Program-made: the position numbers and the translations under genes
The notes under the pieces: model-generated
Told to the model about the DNA's origin: nothing
The model's input: only the letters and a program-made list of their open reading frames with translations
The model's database searches: none
Shown here: one piece after another, positions 1 through 8,739 of the stretch
How positions within the stretch are numbered: the stretch's first letter is position 1
Layout: each line of letters starts with the position of its first letter
DNA from: Psychroserpens jangbogonensis
GTDB lineage: Bacteria > Bacteroidota > Bacteroidia > Flavobacteriales > Flavobacteriaceae
Length of the DNA stretch: 64,000 nt
Direction of reading: 5' to 3'
Assembly (NCBI RefSeq): GCF_000797465.1
Contig: NZ_JSWG01000009.1
Coordinates: 744,001-808,000, forward strand

Positions 1-1
1 A

Positions 2-760
2 GGTGACTCTCACACTGCAAAAAGTTTAAATCCTGATTTTTTTGAAAATGCACAAAATATATCTCAATTATCAGAACCATATATTATAACATATTGGAAA
101 TTAAAAAAAATATTTAATTCTATTAGGCCTGATACCCTAATTTTAGGGTTCGCGCCTCAAAACATTTCTCAATTCAATGACCATAAATTTAGCCATGAGC
201 GATTGTCTGGTGAAATGTTTAAAAGAATTTATCCAATCGAAAACTTTAAAAACATTGAAAATATCATTCCTATCGACTATTCTGGTTTTTATAAAACATT
301 GTGGAAGCAAACTGCTTTTTATCCAAAGAAAACACATATTAATTACTTAGGACAATATTCTAACACAAAAAGTAGTAATGTTTCAGATTGGCAATCTGCA
401 ATTAAACGGCATTATTATTGGAATGATAAAGTACTTGGAGTTTCAAAAGTAAACGTTGGTTATCTAGATTCAATATTAAAAATCTGCCAAGATCGAGAAA
501 TACCAGTTGTTCTAACTAGTAGTCCCGTCTACAGCAGATATTTTGAAAATATTGCGCCCTTAATAATGAAAAAGTATAACTCTCTTAAAGAAAAATATGA
601 AAGGCACACTGTGATTTTTGACAAAACTAATGACTTAGCTTATCCTGATTCATTGTTCTTTAATGCGGACCATTTAAATGCAGATGGAGCAAACAGATTT
701 ACACTAGAACTAATAAAACATTTGGATAATATAGTGCAAACGAACAAAAAAGGTGTATGA
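2..760 (+). CDS. SGNH-hydrolase-like protein, 5' end outside the window
   Basis: The frame is open from base 2, so the ATG at 203 is internal and the gene begins before the window. The first visible residues are GDSHT, which match block I (GDS) of SGNH/GDSL hydrolases. Near the C-terminus FNADHLNADGA supplies the D-x-x-H-like block V. Between them is an alpha/beta pattern with a VVLTSSP strand. In exopolysaccharide loci such proteins often act as O-acyl transferases or esterases that modify the glycan. That role is inferred from its position upstream of wecB, wecA, wza and wzc. The substrate cannot be read from the sequence. The stop is TGA at 758-760. Confidence 0.75.
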   Translation, partial: GDSHTAKSLNPDFFENAQNISQLSEPYIITYWKLKKIFNSIRPDTLILGFAPQNISQFNDHKFSHERLSGEMFKRIYPIENFKNIENIIPIDYSGFYKTLWKQTAFYPKKTHINYLGQYSNTKSSNVSDWQSAIKRHYYWNDKVLGVSKVNVGYLDSILKICQDREIPVVLTSSPVYSRYFENIAPLIMKKYNSLKEKYERHTVIFDKTNDLAYPDSLFFNADHLNADGANRFTLELIKHLDNIVQTNKKGV

Positions 761-918
761 CGCATTAAAATAAGTCAAACACATATAAGGAATTAAGTAG
801 TAGATATATAAATATGTTTTAAGATGTGATTTTAAGAATATTCCTACTTATTCTCTGTTAAGCCACCAAAAAAAGTAGAGTAATCAATGATCAATACCCT
901 AACTAAAAAAAGAGACTA

Positions 919-2019
919 ATGTATAACATTACAATAATTGCTGGCGCAAGACCAAACTTTATGAAAATTGCGCCAATTATTCACGCCATTCAAAAAGCAA
1001 AAAAAGAAGGGTTTCCTCTAGAGTATAGATTGGTTCATACAGGCCAGCACTACGATAAAAACATGTCAGGTAGTTTTTTTGAACAACTAGAAATACCTGA
1101 GCCTAATGTGAATCTAGAGTGCAGTGGTGGTTCACAAGCTGAACAAACAGCAAATATCATGATTAGTTTTGAAAAAGAATTATTAGCTAATCCTACAGAT
1201 TTAGTACTTGTAGTTGGTGATGTAACGTCTACTATGGCTTGTGCTCTAGTCGCTCAAAAGTTACAGACTAAAGTCGCACATGTGGAAGGCGGAATTCGTT
1301 CAGATGATTGGACCATGCCTGAGGAAATTAATAGATTGGTAACCGATAGTATCACCAATTACTTTTTTACGACTTCTGAAACTGCAAACGATAATTTGAA
1401 AAAGATTGGTGTCGATGAGGATCAGATATTTTTCGTCGGTAATACAATGATTGATACCTTGCTAAAACAACAACCCAAATTTATTCAACCTCAAGTTTGG
1501 GACGATTTACAACTTTCAAAGGGTAACTACATCGTCATGACGCTTCATAGACCAGCAAATGTTGATGAAGAGTCTCAGCTTAAGGATATGATTGATGAAA
1601 TTACGGCCAACACACAAAACTTACCACTAGTGTTTCCTGTGCATCCTAGAACTGCTAAAATATTAGAACGTCTTAATATTAAGCATTCCAGGCTTCACAT
1701 GGTTGAGCCTTTGAGTTATTTAGAGTTTAATTATTTGGTGGAGCGCGCCAAAGCAGTCATTACAGATTCTGGAGGAATTACCGAGGAGGCTTCTGTAATG
1801 CGAGTGCCTTGCTTAACCCTTAGAGATAATACAGAGCGACCAGAGACCATTACTTTAGGTACAAATGAATTGGTTGGTACAGCCCCGGAAAATTTAAAAC
1901 CGTATTTAGACAAGCTGTTCTTAGGTCTTTGGAAAGAAGGTAATGATATTCCTTTATGGGATGGAAAAACAGCCCTAAGAATTGTCGAATCTTTAAAAGG
2001 GCTATTGCCAAAAGGTTAA
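919..2019 (+). CDS. wecB: UDP-N-acetylglucosamine 2-epimerase (non-hydrolysing)
   Basis: Interconverts UDP-GlcNAc and UDP-ManNAc in the cytoplasm, supplying ManNAc-type sugars for surface polysaccharide. At 366 residues it is the usual family length. Family signatures are intact: GARPNFMKIAPI at the N-terminus, HTGQHYD, VVGDVTST, HVEGGIRSDD followed by PEEINR, TLHRPANVD, FPVHPRT and the nucleotide-binding DSGGITEEA with NTERPET. It sits between an SGNH protein and wecA, in an exopolysaccharide locus. No Shine-Dalgarno sequence is visible before the ATG, as is normal in this phylum. Confidence 0.95.
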   Translation: MYNITIIAGARPNFMKIAPIIHAIQKAKKEGFPLEYRLVHTGQHYDKNMSGSFFEQLEIPEPNVNLECSGGSQAEQTANIMISFEKELLANPTDLVLVVGDVTSTMACALVAQKLQTKVAHVEGGIRSDDWTMPEEINRLVTDSITNYFFTTSETANDNLKKIGVDEDQIFFVGNTMIDTLLKQQPKFIQPQVWDDLQLSKGNYIVMTLHRPANVDEESQLKDMIDEITANTQNLPLVFPVHPRTAKILERLNIKHSRLHMVEPLSYLEFNYLVERAKAVITDSGGITEEASVMRVPCLTLRDNTERPETITLGTNELVGTAPENLKPYLDKLFLGLWKEGNDIPLWDGKTALRIVESLKGLLPKG

Positions 2020-2112
2020 TACGTGCACATATTCGTTAGAATTCTGCATTATAACGAACTTAATATGACTTAGTTTTAAAATTTGTATCTTGCTTAGGCT
2101 ATTAATTAAAAG

Positions 2113-2146
2113 TATGATGTCCTTAAACATCATATTCTGCTTATGA
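2113..2146 (+). promoter_or_regulatory. Hairpin and overlapping 10-codon upstream ORF before wecA
   Basis: TATGATGT (2113-2120) and ACATCATA (2127-2134) form a perfect 8-bp inverted repeat with a 6-base loop, 8 bases before the wecA ATG. An ATG at 2114 opens a 10-codon ORF (MMSLNIIFCL) whose TGA at 2144-2146 overlaps the wecA ATG at 2143 in a TTATGA junction. That arrangement could couple translation, but it may be chance in AT-rich DNA. Confidence 0.3.
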
Positions 2147-3261
2147 TTAAAACATTACTTGAAAATTTTAATCCGGAAAACAGTCCGTTAATATGGTTAG
2201 TGTGCGCGTTTGTGTTAGCATTTATAATTGCTTATCAAACCTTTCCAACGATTCTTTACGTTGCTAAAGAAAAGCACCTCATGGATGAGCCCGATAGCAG
2301 AAGTATGCACTCGAGCAAAACGCCAACCTTAGGCGGTATCGGTATTTTCTTTAGTTTAGTGGTCGTAATGACTATTGTTGGTACCATGTTGAATACCAAA
2401 GTGTTACTTTTGGTCATGGGTGGTTTGACTATTCTGTTTTTTCTGGGTCTCAAAGATGATTTAACGGTGTTGTCGGCTCGCAAAAAGTTTACAGGTCAAT
2501 TACTTGCAGCCTTATTGCTAATTGTCTTTACAGATACGCGTATTGTTGGGTTTTCGAAAATTTTTGACGTTGATATGCTCCCATATTGGGTGTCGATTGG
2601 CTTCACGTTGTTTGTGTATATTTTAATAATAAACGCTTACAATCTTATCGATGGTGTTGATGGTCTAGCAGGTTGTGTTGCTTTATTAATAAGTGTGTTT
2701 TTTACACTACTGTTTTACAATTCAGGAGCCCTTAGTTTGGCTACAATTTCAGTGGCGCTCATTGGTGCGTTATTAGCATTTTTGAAATTTAATTTCTCTA
2801 CCAAAAATAAAATATTCATGGGTGATACGGGCTCTATGATTGTTGGGTTCTTACTAGCATTTTTTACCATTAGCTTTATATCACAATCCCAATTAAACAT
2901 AGATTCTGAATACTATAGGGCATCGCCGGCATTGGCATTTGCCATGTTGTTTTTTCCTTTGATTGATACCTTAAGAATATTTTTTATTAGAATTTTTATC
3001 ATGAAAAAAAGCCCGTTTGAGGCTGATAAAAATCACATTCATCATAGATTTATACAGTCTGGTTTTTCCCATATTCAGACTACGTTTACAATAGTCTTTT
3101 TAAATGTATTGATAGTCATTATCGCTTTTAATATGTTGCATTTAAATTTAAATACGCAAATAGGCTTACTAATTGTATATGGTTCTATTTTGTACGGTAT
3201 GCCGTTTATAATTACCAAAGCATTAAATAAGATTAAAAAAAAAACTCGTATTAAAGTATAA
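2143..3261 (+). CDS. wecA: Undecaprenyl-phosphate GlcNAc-1-phosphate transferase (WecA/TagO family)
   Basis: Starts lipid-linked glycan assembly by moving a sugar-1-phosphate, usually GlcNAc-1-P, from its UDP form to undecaprenyl phosphate in the inner membrane. The 372-residue protein is a polytopic membrane protein with family motifs in order: DEPDSRSMH plus PTLGGIGIF near residue 50, the LGLKDDL aspartate pair near 105, NAYNLIDGVDGLAG near 165-178, FMGDTGS near 225-231, and the cytoplasmic KNHIHHRF histidine motif near 300. It is followed by wza and wzc, consistent with a polysaccharide pathway. The exact sugar is inferred from family membership. Confidence 0.93.
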   Translation: MIKTLLENFNPENSPLIWLVCAFVLAFIIAYQTFPTILYVAKEKHLMDEPDSRSMHSSKTPTLGGIGIFFSLVVVMTIVGTMLNTKVLLLVMGGLTILFFLGLKDDLTVLSARKKFTGQLLAALLLIVFTDTRIVGFSKIFDVDMLPYWVSIGFTLFVYILIINAYNLIDGVDGLAGCVALLISVFFTLLFYNSGALSLATISVALIGALLAFLKFNFSTKNKIFMGDTGSMIVGFLLAFFTISFISQSQLNIDSEYYRASPALAFAMLFFPLIDTLRIFFIRIFIMKKSPFEADKNHIHHRFIQSGFSHIQTTFTIVFLNVLIVIIAFNMLHLNLNTQIGLLIVYGSILYGMPFIITKALNKIKKKTRIKV

Positions 3262-3295
3262 TCTTGTTTTCCCCTAAAATCAAATCCAGCTCTGC

Positions 3296-3325
3296 TTTGT
3301 GGTTACCCTAAATAGATTATATTTG
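3296..3325 (+). promoter_or_regulatory. Bacteroidota-type promoter for the wza-wzc pair
   Basis: TTTG at 3296-3299, an 18-base spacer and TATATTTG at 3318-3325 match the primary-sigma promoter of the phylum (TTTG, 19-21 bases, TAnnTTTG). The ATG of the export lipoprotein lies 24 bases downstream, so the leader is short. Confidence 0.7.
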
Positions 3326-3348
3326 CGTTCTAAATTGATATTATAATT

Positions 3349-4104
3349 ATGAAATTAAAGTATTTCTCAGTACTACTTCTATTTGTGGTTATGTCTTGCG
3401 CCTCGAAGAAGGATATTTGGTATTTACAAGATGCAGAAGAAAACAACACCTCTGAAATTAATTTTCAAGATACAAACATTCAACCTAATGATATTTTAAA
3501 AATAGATATTGAAACTTTAATTCCAGAAGCTGCCGAGCCCTACAATATAGGTGGAGATTTACAACAAGTTAGTCTGCTAGTTTTTCAATTAGATGGGTAT
3601 TTAGTATCTAAAGAGGGTATGATTAATTTTCCTGTTTTAGGAGAAATAGTACTTTCTAATCTTACAGTAAATGAAGCAGAATCTGAGATTAAGAGATTAC
3701 TGGTTGAAGGAGGTCATTTAAATAACCCAACCGTTAGAGTTCGTGTAGTCAACTCAAAAGTAACGGTCTTGGGAGAAGTAAATACGCCTGGAACCTATAA
3801 TTTTGCAGAAGAGAACATCACCCTTTTACAAGCCATAGGCTATGCGGGTGATTTAACAATTAACGGGAAGCGAGACGATATCATCATGACCAGAGATGCA
3901 GAAGGCGTTAGAACTATTACACACATCAATTTGACCAATACAGATTTTATGAGTACAGAGTTTTTCTACATTAAGCCTAATGACACTATTATTGTCAACC
4001 AAAATAAGCCTAGTGTTACTAGTTCGGGTTATATTTCTAGTTTGACCACTTTATTGGCAATCGCCTCTATAGTTTTAAGTACCACAATAATATTGTCCCG
4101 ATAG
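3349..4104 (+). CDS. wza: Polysaccharide export outer-membrane lipoprotein (Wza family)
   Basis: Forms or contributes to the outer-membrane exit channel for exopolysaccharide. The N-terminus is a lipoprotein signal ending VVMSC with the lipidated Cys at residue 17. Next comes the Poly_export domain (NDILKIDIETLIPEA onward), a SLBB-like segment (VTVLGEVNTPGTYNF) and a C-terminal hydrophobic helix near residues 230-250. At 251 residues it is shorter than E. coli Wza, as usual for this phylum. The gap to wzc is 2 bases, so the two are almost certainly cotranscribed. Confidence 0.92.
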   Translation: MKLKYFSVLLLFVVMSCASKKDIWYLQDAEENNTSEINFQDTNIQPNDILKIDIETLIPEAAEPYNIGGDLQQVSLLVFQLDGYLVSKEGMINFPVLGEIVLSNLTVNEAESEIKRLLVEGGHLNNPTVRVRVVNSKVTVLGEVNTPGTYNFAEENITLLQAIGYAGDLTINGKRDDIIMTRDAEGVRTITHINLTNTDFMSTEFFYIKPNDTIIVNQNKPSVTSSGYISSLTTLLAIASIVLSTTIILSR

Positions 4105-4106
4105 AT

Positions 4107-6449
4107 ATGAATACTCCACAAAATAATGGCTTTACCATTCTAGAAGATGATAAGTCTGACTTAAAGCAGGAATTTAGAAAATACCTAAGATATTGGCCTT
4201 GGTTCGTGTTGGCTTTAATTATGACGTTGATAAGTGCCTACATCTATATTAGGTATGCTCCAAGAATATATCAAACGACCGCTAAAATAAAAGTGTTAGA
4301 TGAGTCTGATGGATTAGCATTACCTACGGCTGCCTTTATTTTTAAACGCTCTAATATTAACTTAGCGAATGAAATTGAAATACTTAATTCATATGTAATT
4401 TTAGAAAAAGTAGCCAAAGAATTAAAGCTCAATACATTGTTTTTTGAAGAAGGCACCATACAGACGCTTCAAATTGCAGAGCTGCCTTTTTATTTTAAAC
4501 AAGGAATTGCCGTAGATAGTATTCCAATGGTAAGGTCTTACATTATTGACGTTAAGAAAGAAAGTTTTGAGATTACACATACAAGAACAAGAGAGGTTTT
4601 TGAAATTCCAGATCACAATAGCTTTGAAGTTGTTCATGATTTGCCATTTGAAATACGGATGGATGACGAAGAATCTAAAAAAGAATCGATAGGTAAACGC
4701 TATACAGTAATTTTTAAGCCGCTAAAAGCGGCAACCTTAAACTTAAAATCAAGTTTGGCAATAGGACTTGTCGGTGAACAAAGTGATTTGTTAAGTTTAT
4801 CTATGAAGGGACAGAGTAAATTTCTTTCTGAGCGTATTTTAAATAAGCTTATAGAGGTCTTTGATAATGATGGTATCAAAGATCGACAGTTGGTATCACA
4901 ACGTACCCTAGATTTTATTGATGACCGTTTTTTTTATCTGGCTACTGAATTAGATTCTATTGAAGTTGGCCGAAAGGAGTTTAAGGAACGCAATAACTTA
5001 GTAGATCTTGCTGCAGATGTAACAATGGGTCTTCAGCAGCGTTCTCAATCTGATGAAGAGGTCTTTCAGGTAGAACGTCAGGTTGTGATTGTGGAAATGC
5101 TTCAAAAGGCAATGAATAATTATCTAGAAAGTGGATTGTTACCTGCTAATATTGGTTTAGAAAGTGGTAACATAAATACACTAATTGATGAATTTAATGT
5201 GGCGGTTCTTGAGCGTGATAAATTAATCAGAAGTGGAGGGGAGAACAATCCAACGGTGAAATTCACACAGTCTTATATCTTTGATTTAAGATCTAACATT
5301 ACAAAGTCCTTGAGTGCGTATCTTCAGCAAATTAAAGTAACACAAAGCCAGTTAAAAAGCAGGAATCAAAAGTTTGCGGGTAGAGTATCTCAAATACCAG
5401 AAAAGGAGAAATTACTGAGAGCCATTGAGCGTCAGCAAATGATTAAAGAAAGTTTATACCTTTATTTGCTGCAAAAAAGAGAAGAAGCAGCGATAAACTT
5501 AGCTATTGTAGAACCGTCTATAAAAGTGGTTGACTATGCCTTATCATCTCCGGGTCCCGTAACTCCAAAGCCAAATATAGCCTATGCGGCAGCTATTTTA
5601 GCCGGTTTGTTTGTGCCCTTTACAATATTGTATTTAATTTTTATGGTGGATACTAAAATTCACGGGAAAGAGGATATTGTGAAGCTCAATAATAGAATTC
5701 CAATCATCGCAGAAATCCCTGATATTAGTAAAAGAGAAAAAGCTATTTTCGTTGATCCAAATGATAGAACCGTATTAGCAGAATCTTTTAGGATTTTAAG
5801 TTCCAATGTGAATTACTTACTACCTGTAGAGGCGGATGAAAAAGGTAAAATAATTTATTGCACGTCCACCATAAAGGGTGAAGGTAAAACCTTTATAAGT
5901 ATCAATTTGTCGTTAGCATTGTCGAGCATGAATAAGCGAGTGTTGCTAATAGGAGCCGATTTGCGTAATCCTCAAATTCATACGCACACGAAATTTGATA
6001 AGAACACAGTAGGACTCTCAGATTACTTACATGATGCTAGTGTTGATTGGAAAGATGTCCTTATTCAAGGATTTCAACAACATGAAAATCATGATATTCT
6101 GTTGTCTGGAAATATCCCGCCAAATCCAACAAATTTATTGACAAATGGCAGATTTAAAGCCCTTATCGAAGAAGCTAAAGATCTCTATGATTATGTGATT
6201 GTAGATACAGCACCTACAGTTCTAGTGACAGATACGATGTTGATTTCTCAGCTTGCGGATGTTACGGTCTATATTTCGAGAGCCAATTATACAGAAAAAA
6301 AGATTCTTAGTTTTGCTGAAGAGTTATTTGAATCGGGCAAGATTAAAAATATGGCCTATGTGATTAATGGAGTTGGTGCTAGTAGATCTTACGGTTATGG
6401 CTATAATTATGGCTATGGTTATGGTTATGGAGCTAAGGAAACTACTTAA
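4107..6449 (+). CDS. wzc: Wzc-type polysaccharide co-polymerase with BY-kinase domain
   Basis: Inner-membrane protein that controls chain length and export and autophosphorylates on tyrosines. Order of parts: Wzz domain with a first membrane segment near residues 33-50, a long periplasmic coiled-coil region with a GNVR-type segment, a second membrane segment near 495-515, then a cytoplasmic BY-kinase. The kinase has Walker A (KGEGKT near 590), Walker A' (LLIGADLRNPQ near 612-622) and Walker B (VIVDTAPT near 697). The C-terminus is a tyrosine cluster of alternating Tyr and Gly (767-776), the expected phosphorylation tail. The wza-wzc order is standard. Its stop shares a TTAA with the stop of the convergent rpe. 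Confidence 0.94.
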   Translation: MNTPQNNGFTILEDDKSDLKQEFRKYLRYWPWFVLALIMTLISAYIYIRYAPRIYQTTAKIKVLDESDGLALPTAAFIFKRSNINLANEIEILNSYVILEKVAKELKLNTLFFEEGTIQTLQIAELPFYFKQGIAVDSIPMVRSYIIDVKKESFEITHTRTREVFEIPDHNSFEVVHDLPFEIRMDDEESKKESIGKRYTVIFKPLKAATLNLKSSLAIGLVGEQSDLLSLSMKGQSKFLSERILNKLIEVFDNDGIKDRQLVSQRTLDFIDDRFFYLATELDSIEVGRKEFKERNNLVDLAADVTMGLQQRSQSDEEVFQVERQVVIVEMLQKAMNNYLESGLLPANIGLESGNINTLIDEFNVAVLERDKLIRSGGENNPTVKFTQSYIFDLRSNITKSLSAYLQQIKVTQSQLKSRNQKFAGRVSQIPEKEKLLRAIERQQMIKESLYLYLLQKREEAAINLAIVEPSIKVVDYALSSPGPVTPKPNIAYAAAILAGLFVPFTILYLIFMVDTKIHGKEDIVKLNNRIPIIAEIPDISKREKAIFVDPNDRTVLAESFRILSSNVNYLLPVEADEKGKIIYCTSTIKGEGKTFISINLSLALSSMNKRVLLIGADLRNPQIHTHTKFDKNTVGLSDYLHDASVDWKDVLIQGFQQHENHDILLSGNIPPNPTNLLTNGRFKALIEEAKDLYDYVIVDTAPTVLVTDTMLISQLADVTVYISRANYTEKKILSFAEELFESGKIKNMAYVINGVGASRSYGYGYNYGYGYGYGAKETT

Positions 6450-7108
6450 CTATTAGCTAAAGTTTTCAAACTTTTAATGGTGTTCTTTTGGTTTTTACTT
6501 TTAAAAACGTAACTGCCAGCAACCAGTATGTCTGCACCAGCATCAATAAGTTGCTTTGCATTTTTGTTTGTGACACCACCATCAATCTCAATTTTTGTTG
6601 ACGCTCCTTTTTTGCTAATTAAGGCTTTTAATTGTTTCACTTTAGAATAGGTGTTTTCAATAAAGCTTTGACCGCCAAATCCTGGGTTTACGCTCATCAA
6701 ACATACCAAATCAATATCAATAATAACATCTTCTAAAAGTGATATTGGTGTATGTGGATTTAAGGCAACTCCAGCTTGCATGCCTTCCGCTTTAATTGCT
6801 TGCAGTGTTCTATGAAGATGAGTACATGCTTCATAATGTACGGTTAGATTATGAGCACCAAGATCAGAAAATGTTTTGATATATCTGTCTGGATCAACAA
6901 TCATCAAATGGACGTCAACAAGCTTTTTCGCGTGTGAAGTAATCGCTTTTAATACTGGCATTCCAAAAGAAATATTTGGAACAAAAACGCCATCCATGAT
7001 ATCAATGTGGAACCAATCGGCTTCACTTGTATTAACCATTTCGATGTCACGTTGAAGATTAGCAAAATCAGCTGCTAAAATTGATGGAGCAATAAGCTTT
7101 GAAGACAT
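6446..7108 (-). CDS. rpe: Ribulose-phosphate 3-epimerase
   Basis: Interconverts ribulose 5-phosphate and xylulose 5-phosphate in the pentose phosphate pathway. The 220-residue TIM barrel carries APSILAADF, HIDIMDGVFVPN, DVHLMI, MSVNPGFGGQ and EIDGGV, which hold the metal ligands and phosphate-binding loops. The stop codon overlaps that of wzc on the opposite strand. It lies downstream of rpoD, but a terminator separates them, so it is probably transcribed on its own. Confidence 0.96.
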   Translation of the reverse strand: MSSKLIAPSILAADFANLQRDIEMVNTSEADWFHIDIMDGVFVPNISFGMPVLKAITSHAKKLVDVHLMIVDPDRYIKTFSDLGAHNLTVHYEACTHLHRTLQAIKAEGMQAGVALNPHTPISLLEDVIIDIDLVCLMSVNPGFGGQSFIENTYSKVKQLKALISKKGASTKIEIDGGVTNKNAKQLIDAGADILVAGSYVFKSKNQKNTIKSLKTLANS

Positions 7109-7130
7109 AAATTATTTTTTGCAAAAATAG

Positions 7131-7167
7131 AATAAAAAAACAAACCCACGGTAATCAGCCGTGGGTT
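7131..7167 (-). terminator. Intrinsic terminator of rpoD
   Basis: AACCCACGG (7143-7151) pairs with CCGTGGGTT (7159-7167) in a perfect 9-bp stem with a 7-base loop. Read on the minus strand it is followed by a T-rich run (7131-7142). It lies 77 bases past the rpoD stop. Confidence 0.85.
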
Positions 7168-7243
7168 CTTTCATCAATCAAAAAACGAACAGTTATTTTG
7201 TAACTGTTTGTTACTGTTATTAGGTCGTAAATAGTAGTAATTA

Positions 7244-8107
7244 CTAACCTAAGTATGTTTTTAATATTTTACTTCTAGACGTATGTTTTAATCGTCTAAT
7301 TGCTTTTTCTTTAATTTGACGTACGCGTTCACGTGTTAAATCAAAGGTTTCTCCTATTTCTTCTAATGTCATTGGATGTTGATTTCCAAGACCGAAATAT
7401 AAACGAATTACATCAGCTTCACGAGGCGTTAAGGTTTCTAAAGCGCGTTCGATCTCTGTACGTAAAGATTCGTGCAATAAATCTCTATCTGGATTTGGTG
7501 ATTCATTACTACGTAAAACATCGTAGAGGTTAGAATCTTCACCTTGAACCAATGGAGCATCCATTGAGACATGACGGCCAGAGTTTTTTAGAGACTCTTT
7601 AACATCGTTTATAGTCATGTCCAACTCCTTTGCTATTTCTTCAGCACTTGGAGGACGTTCATGACTTTGTTCTAAAAACGCAAATGTTTTATTAATTTTA
7701 TTTATAGAACCAATTTTGTTTAAAGGTAAGCGAACTATACGAGATTGTTCAGCTAAAGCTTGTAGAATTGATTGACGAATCCACCAAACTGCATAAGAAA
7801 TGAATTTAAATCCACGTGTTTCATCAAATCGTTGGGCAGCTTTGATTAATCCTAAGTTACCTTCATTAATTAAATCAGGCAATGTTAAACCCTGATTTTG
7901 GTATTGTTTAGCAACAGAAACTACGAAACGAAGATTTGCTTTAGTTAATTTTTCAAGAGCCAGTTGATCACCTAATTTGATTCGTTGAGCTAATTCAACT
8001 TCTTCATCAGCAGTAATTAAATCAACCTTACCAATTTCTTGTAAGTATTTATCTAAAGATGCGGTTTCTCTATTAGTAACCTGCTTCGTGATTTTTAACT
8101 GTCTCAT
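7244..8107 (-). CDS. rpoD: Primary sigma factor RpoD/SigA
   Basis: Housekeeping sigma subunit of RNA polymerase. At 287 residues it is the short Bacteroidota form without region 1.1. Region 1.2 is [15 protein letters not shown]. Region 2 holds [15 protein letters not shown], the -10 recognition segment [15 protein letters not shown] and [13 protein letters not shown]. Region 3 follows. Region 4 ends in the helix-turn-helix [20 protein letters not shown]. This protein is expected to read the TAnnTTTG promoters seen elsewhere in the window. The gene has a strong Shine-Dalgarno sequence, annotated separately. Its own promoter is not obvious. Confidence 0.97.
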   Translation of the reverse strand: MRQLKITKQVTNRETASLDKYLQEIGKVDLITADEEVELAQRIKLGDQLALEKLTKANLRFVVSVAKQYQNQGLTLPDLINEGNLGLIKAAQRFDETRGFKFISYAVWWIRQSILQALAEQSRIVRLPLNKIGSINKINKTFAFLEQSHERPPSAEEIAKELDMTINDVKESLKNSGRHVSMDAPLVQGEDSNLYDVLRSNESPNPDRDLLHESLRTEIERALETLTPREADVIRLYFGLGNQHPMTLEEIGETFDLTRERVRQIKEKAIRRLKHTSRSKILKTYLG

Positions 8108-8113
8108 TTATTT

Positions 8114-8121
8114 CTCTCCTT
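8114..8121 (-). promoter_or_regulatory. Strong Shine-Dalgarno sequence before rpoD
   Basis: On the minus strand AAGGAGAG ends 6 bases before the rpoD ATG, giving a six-base contiguous match (AAGGAG) to the 16S rRNA tail at ideal spacing. Ribosomes of this phylum normally ignore Shine-Dalgarno sequences, and most genes in this window have none, so its presence here stands out. Confidence 0.6.
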
Positions 8122-8197
8122 AAATTTAGGTAAATGTATTATACTATATAGTTATACGTAACAAGTGCAAAAAATGTTACAAGAAAATTAAATTAAT

Positions 8198-8572
8198 TTA
8201 TAATTTGATTAATGTTTTATTGTTTAAGTTGATGTCAGCTAGCATTTCATTAGTGAATTTGTAATGACCTTTTGTTGTTATCAGTTTAAAGTGGTGTGAT
8301 TTTAATGCTGTTAGAGCATTTAAAAATAGCCATTTTGATTTTAATAATTTAGGTTTTTCACTTTTAAGACTTATGTCAAAGTAATGTTTTGTTCCATTTT
8401 TTTCTGCTACAATATCAGGAGTTACAGTAATGTCACTACCTTTTTTTATAAATGATTTAGGCGTTTCATAACCTTCAGTATCCGCTTTAATATTTTCGAA
8501 TCCATGTTGCTCAAGATAATCTACTGACTCTTTTAAAATGTCTTTATATTTTTCTTTATCTTCATGTATCAT
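8198..8572 (-). CDS. Hypothetical protein, 124 residues, possible nuclease-like fold
   Basis: I do not recognise a named family. The protein has no signal peptide or membrane segment. It reads as a helix (residues 4-25), then strands with TPDIVAEKNG followed by YFDISLKSE, then a lysine-rich helix and a further strand pair. The PDIV...YFDI core resembles the central sheet of small restriction-endonuclease-like proteins, but the K of a canonical D/E-x-K motif is displaced, so catalysis cannot be claimed. It stands alone between rpoD and pnp. The minus strand upstream has an AT-rich stretch with TTGACT, but no clear promoter of the phylum. Confidence 0.65.
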   Translation of the reverse strand: MIHEDKEKYKDILKESVDYLEQHGFENIKADTEGYETPKSFIKKGSDITVTPDIVAEKNGTKHYFDISLKSEKPKLLKSKWLFLNALTALKSHHFKLITTKGHYKFTNEMLADINLNNKTLIKL

Positions 8573-8640
8573 AGCTTGTAATATAAGAAAAACTAATGCA
8601 AGTCAAGCTATTATACATAAAGTAATATTATTATGTAGGA

Positions 8641-8675
8641 AAAAGGAGTATTAAATGATTCACGAAAATATTTAA
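8641..8675 (+). other. Shine-Dalgarno followed by a six-codon ORF
   Basis: AAAAGGAG at 8641-8648, a 6-base spacer and ATG at 8655 open an ORF of six codons (MIHENI) ending in TAA at 8673-8675, just before a terminator hairpin. Its first four residues match the start (MIHE) of the neighbouring 124-residue protein on the other strand. It may be a relic of a gene start or a leader peptide, or it may be chance. Confidence 0.25.
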
Positions 8676-8686
8676 ATTATTTGGAC

Positions 8687-8722
8687 AAAAAAAGAGCCAC
8701 TTTTTTAAAAGCGGCTCTTTTT
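8687..8722 (-). terminator. Terminator of pnp
   Basis: GAGCCAC (8694-8700) pairs with GCGGCTC (8711-8717) with one mismatch, flanked by A-run and T-run sequences on both sides. Read on the minus strand a run of seven T follows. It lies 18 bases past the pnp stop. The symmetry means it could work in both directions. Confidence 0.8.
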
Positions 8723-8739
8723 AATATGATTAAAAGAAA

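Noticed and set aside
203-760. ATG at 203 as the start of the first gene
   Set aside because: The frame is open to base 2 and includes the GDSHT block I of SGNH proteins, so the ATG is internal.
8198-8572. Active restriction-endonuclease-like enzyme
   Set aside because: PDIV and YFDISLK are suggestive, but the lysine is two residues off the D/E-x-K spacing, so only a fold resemblance is noted.
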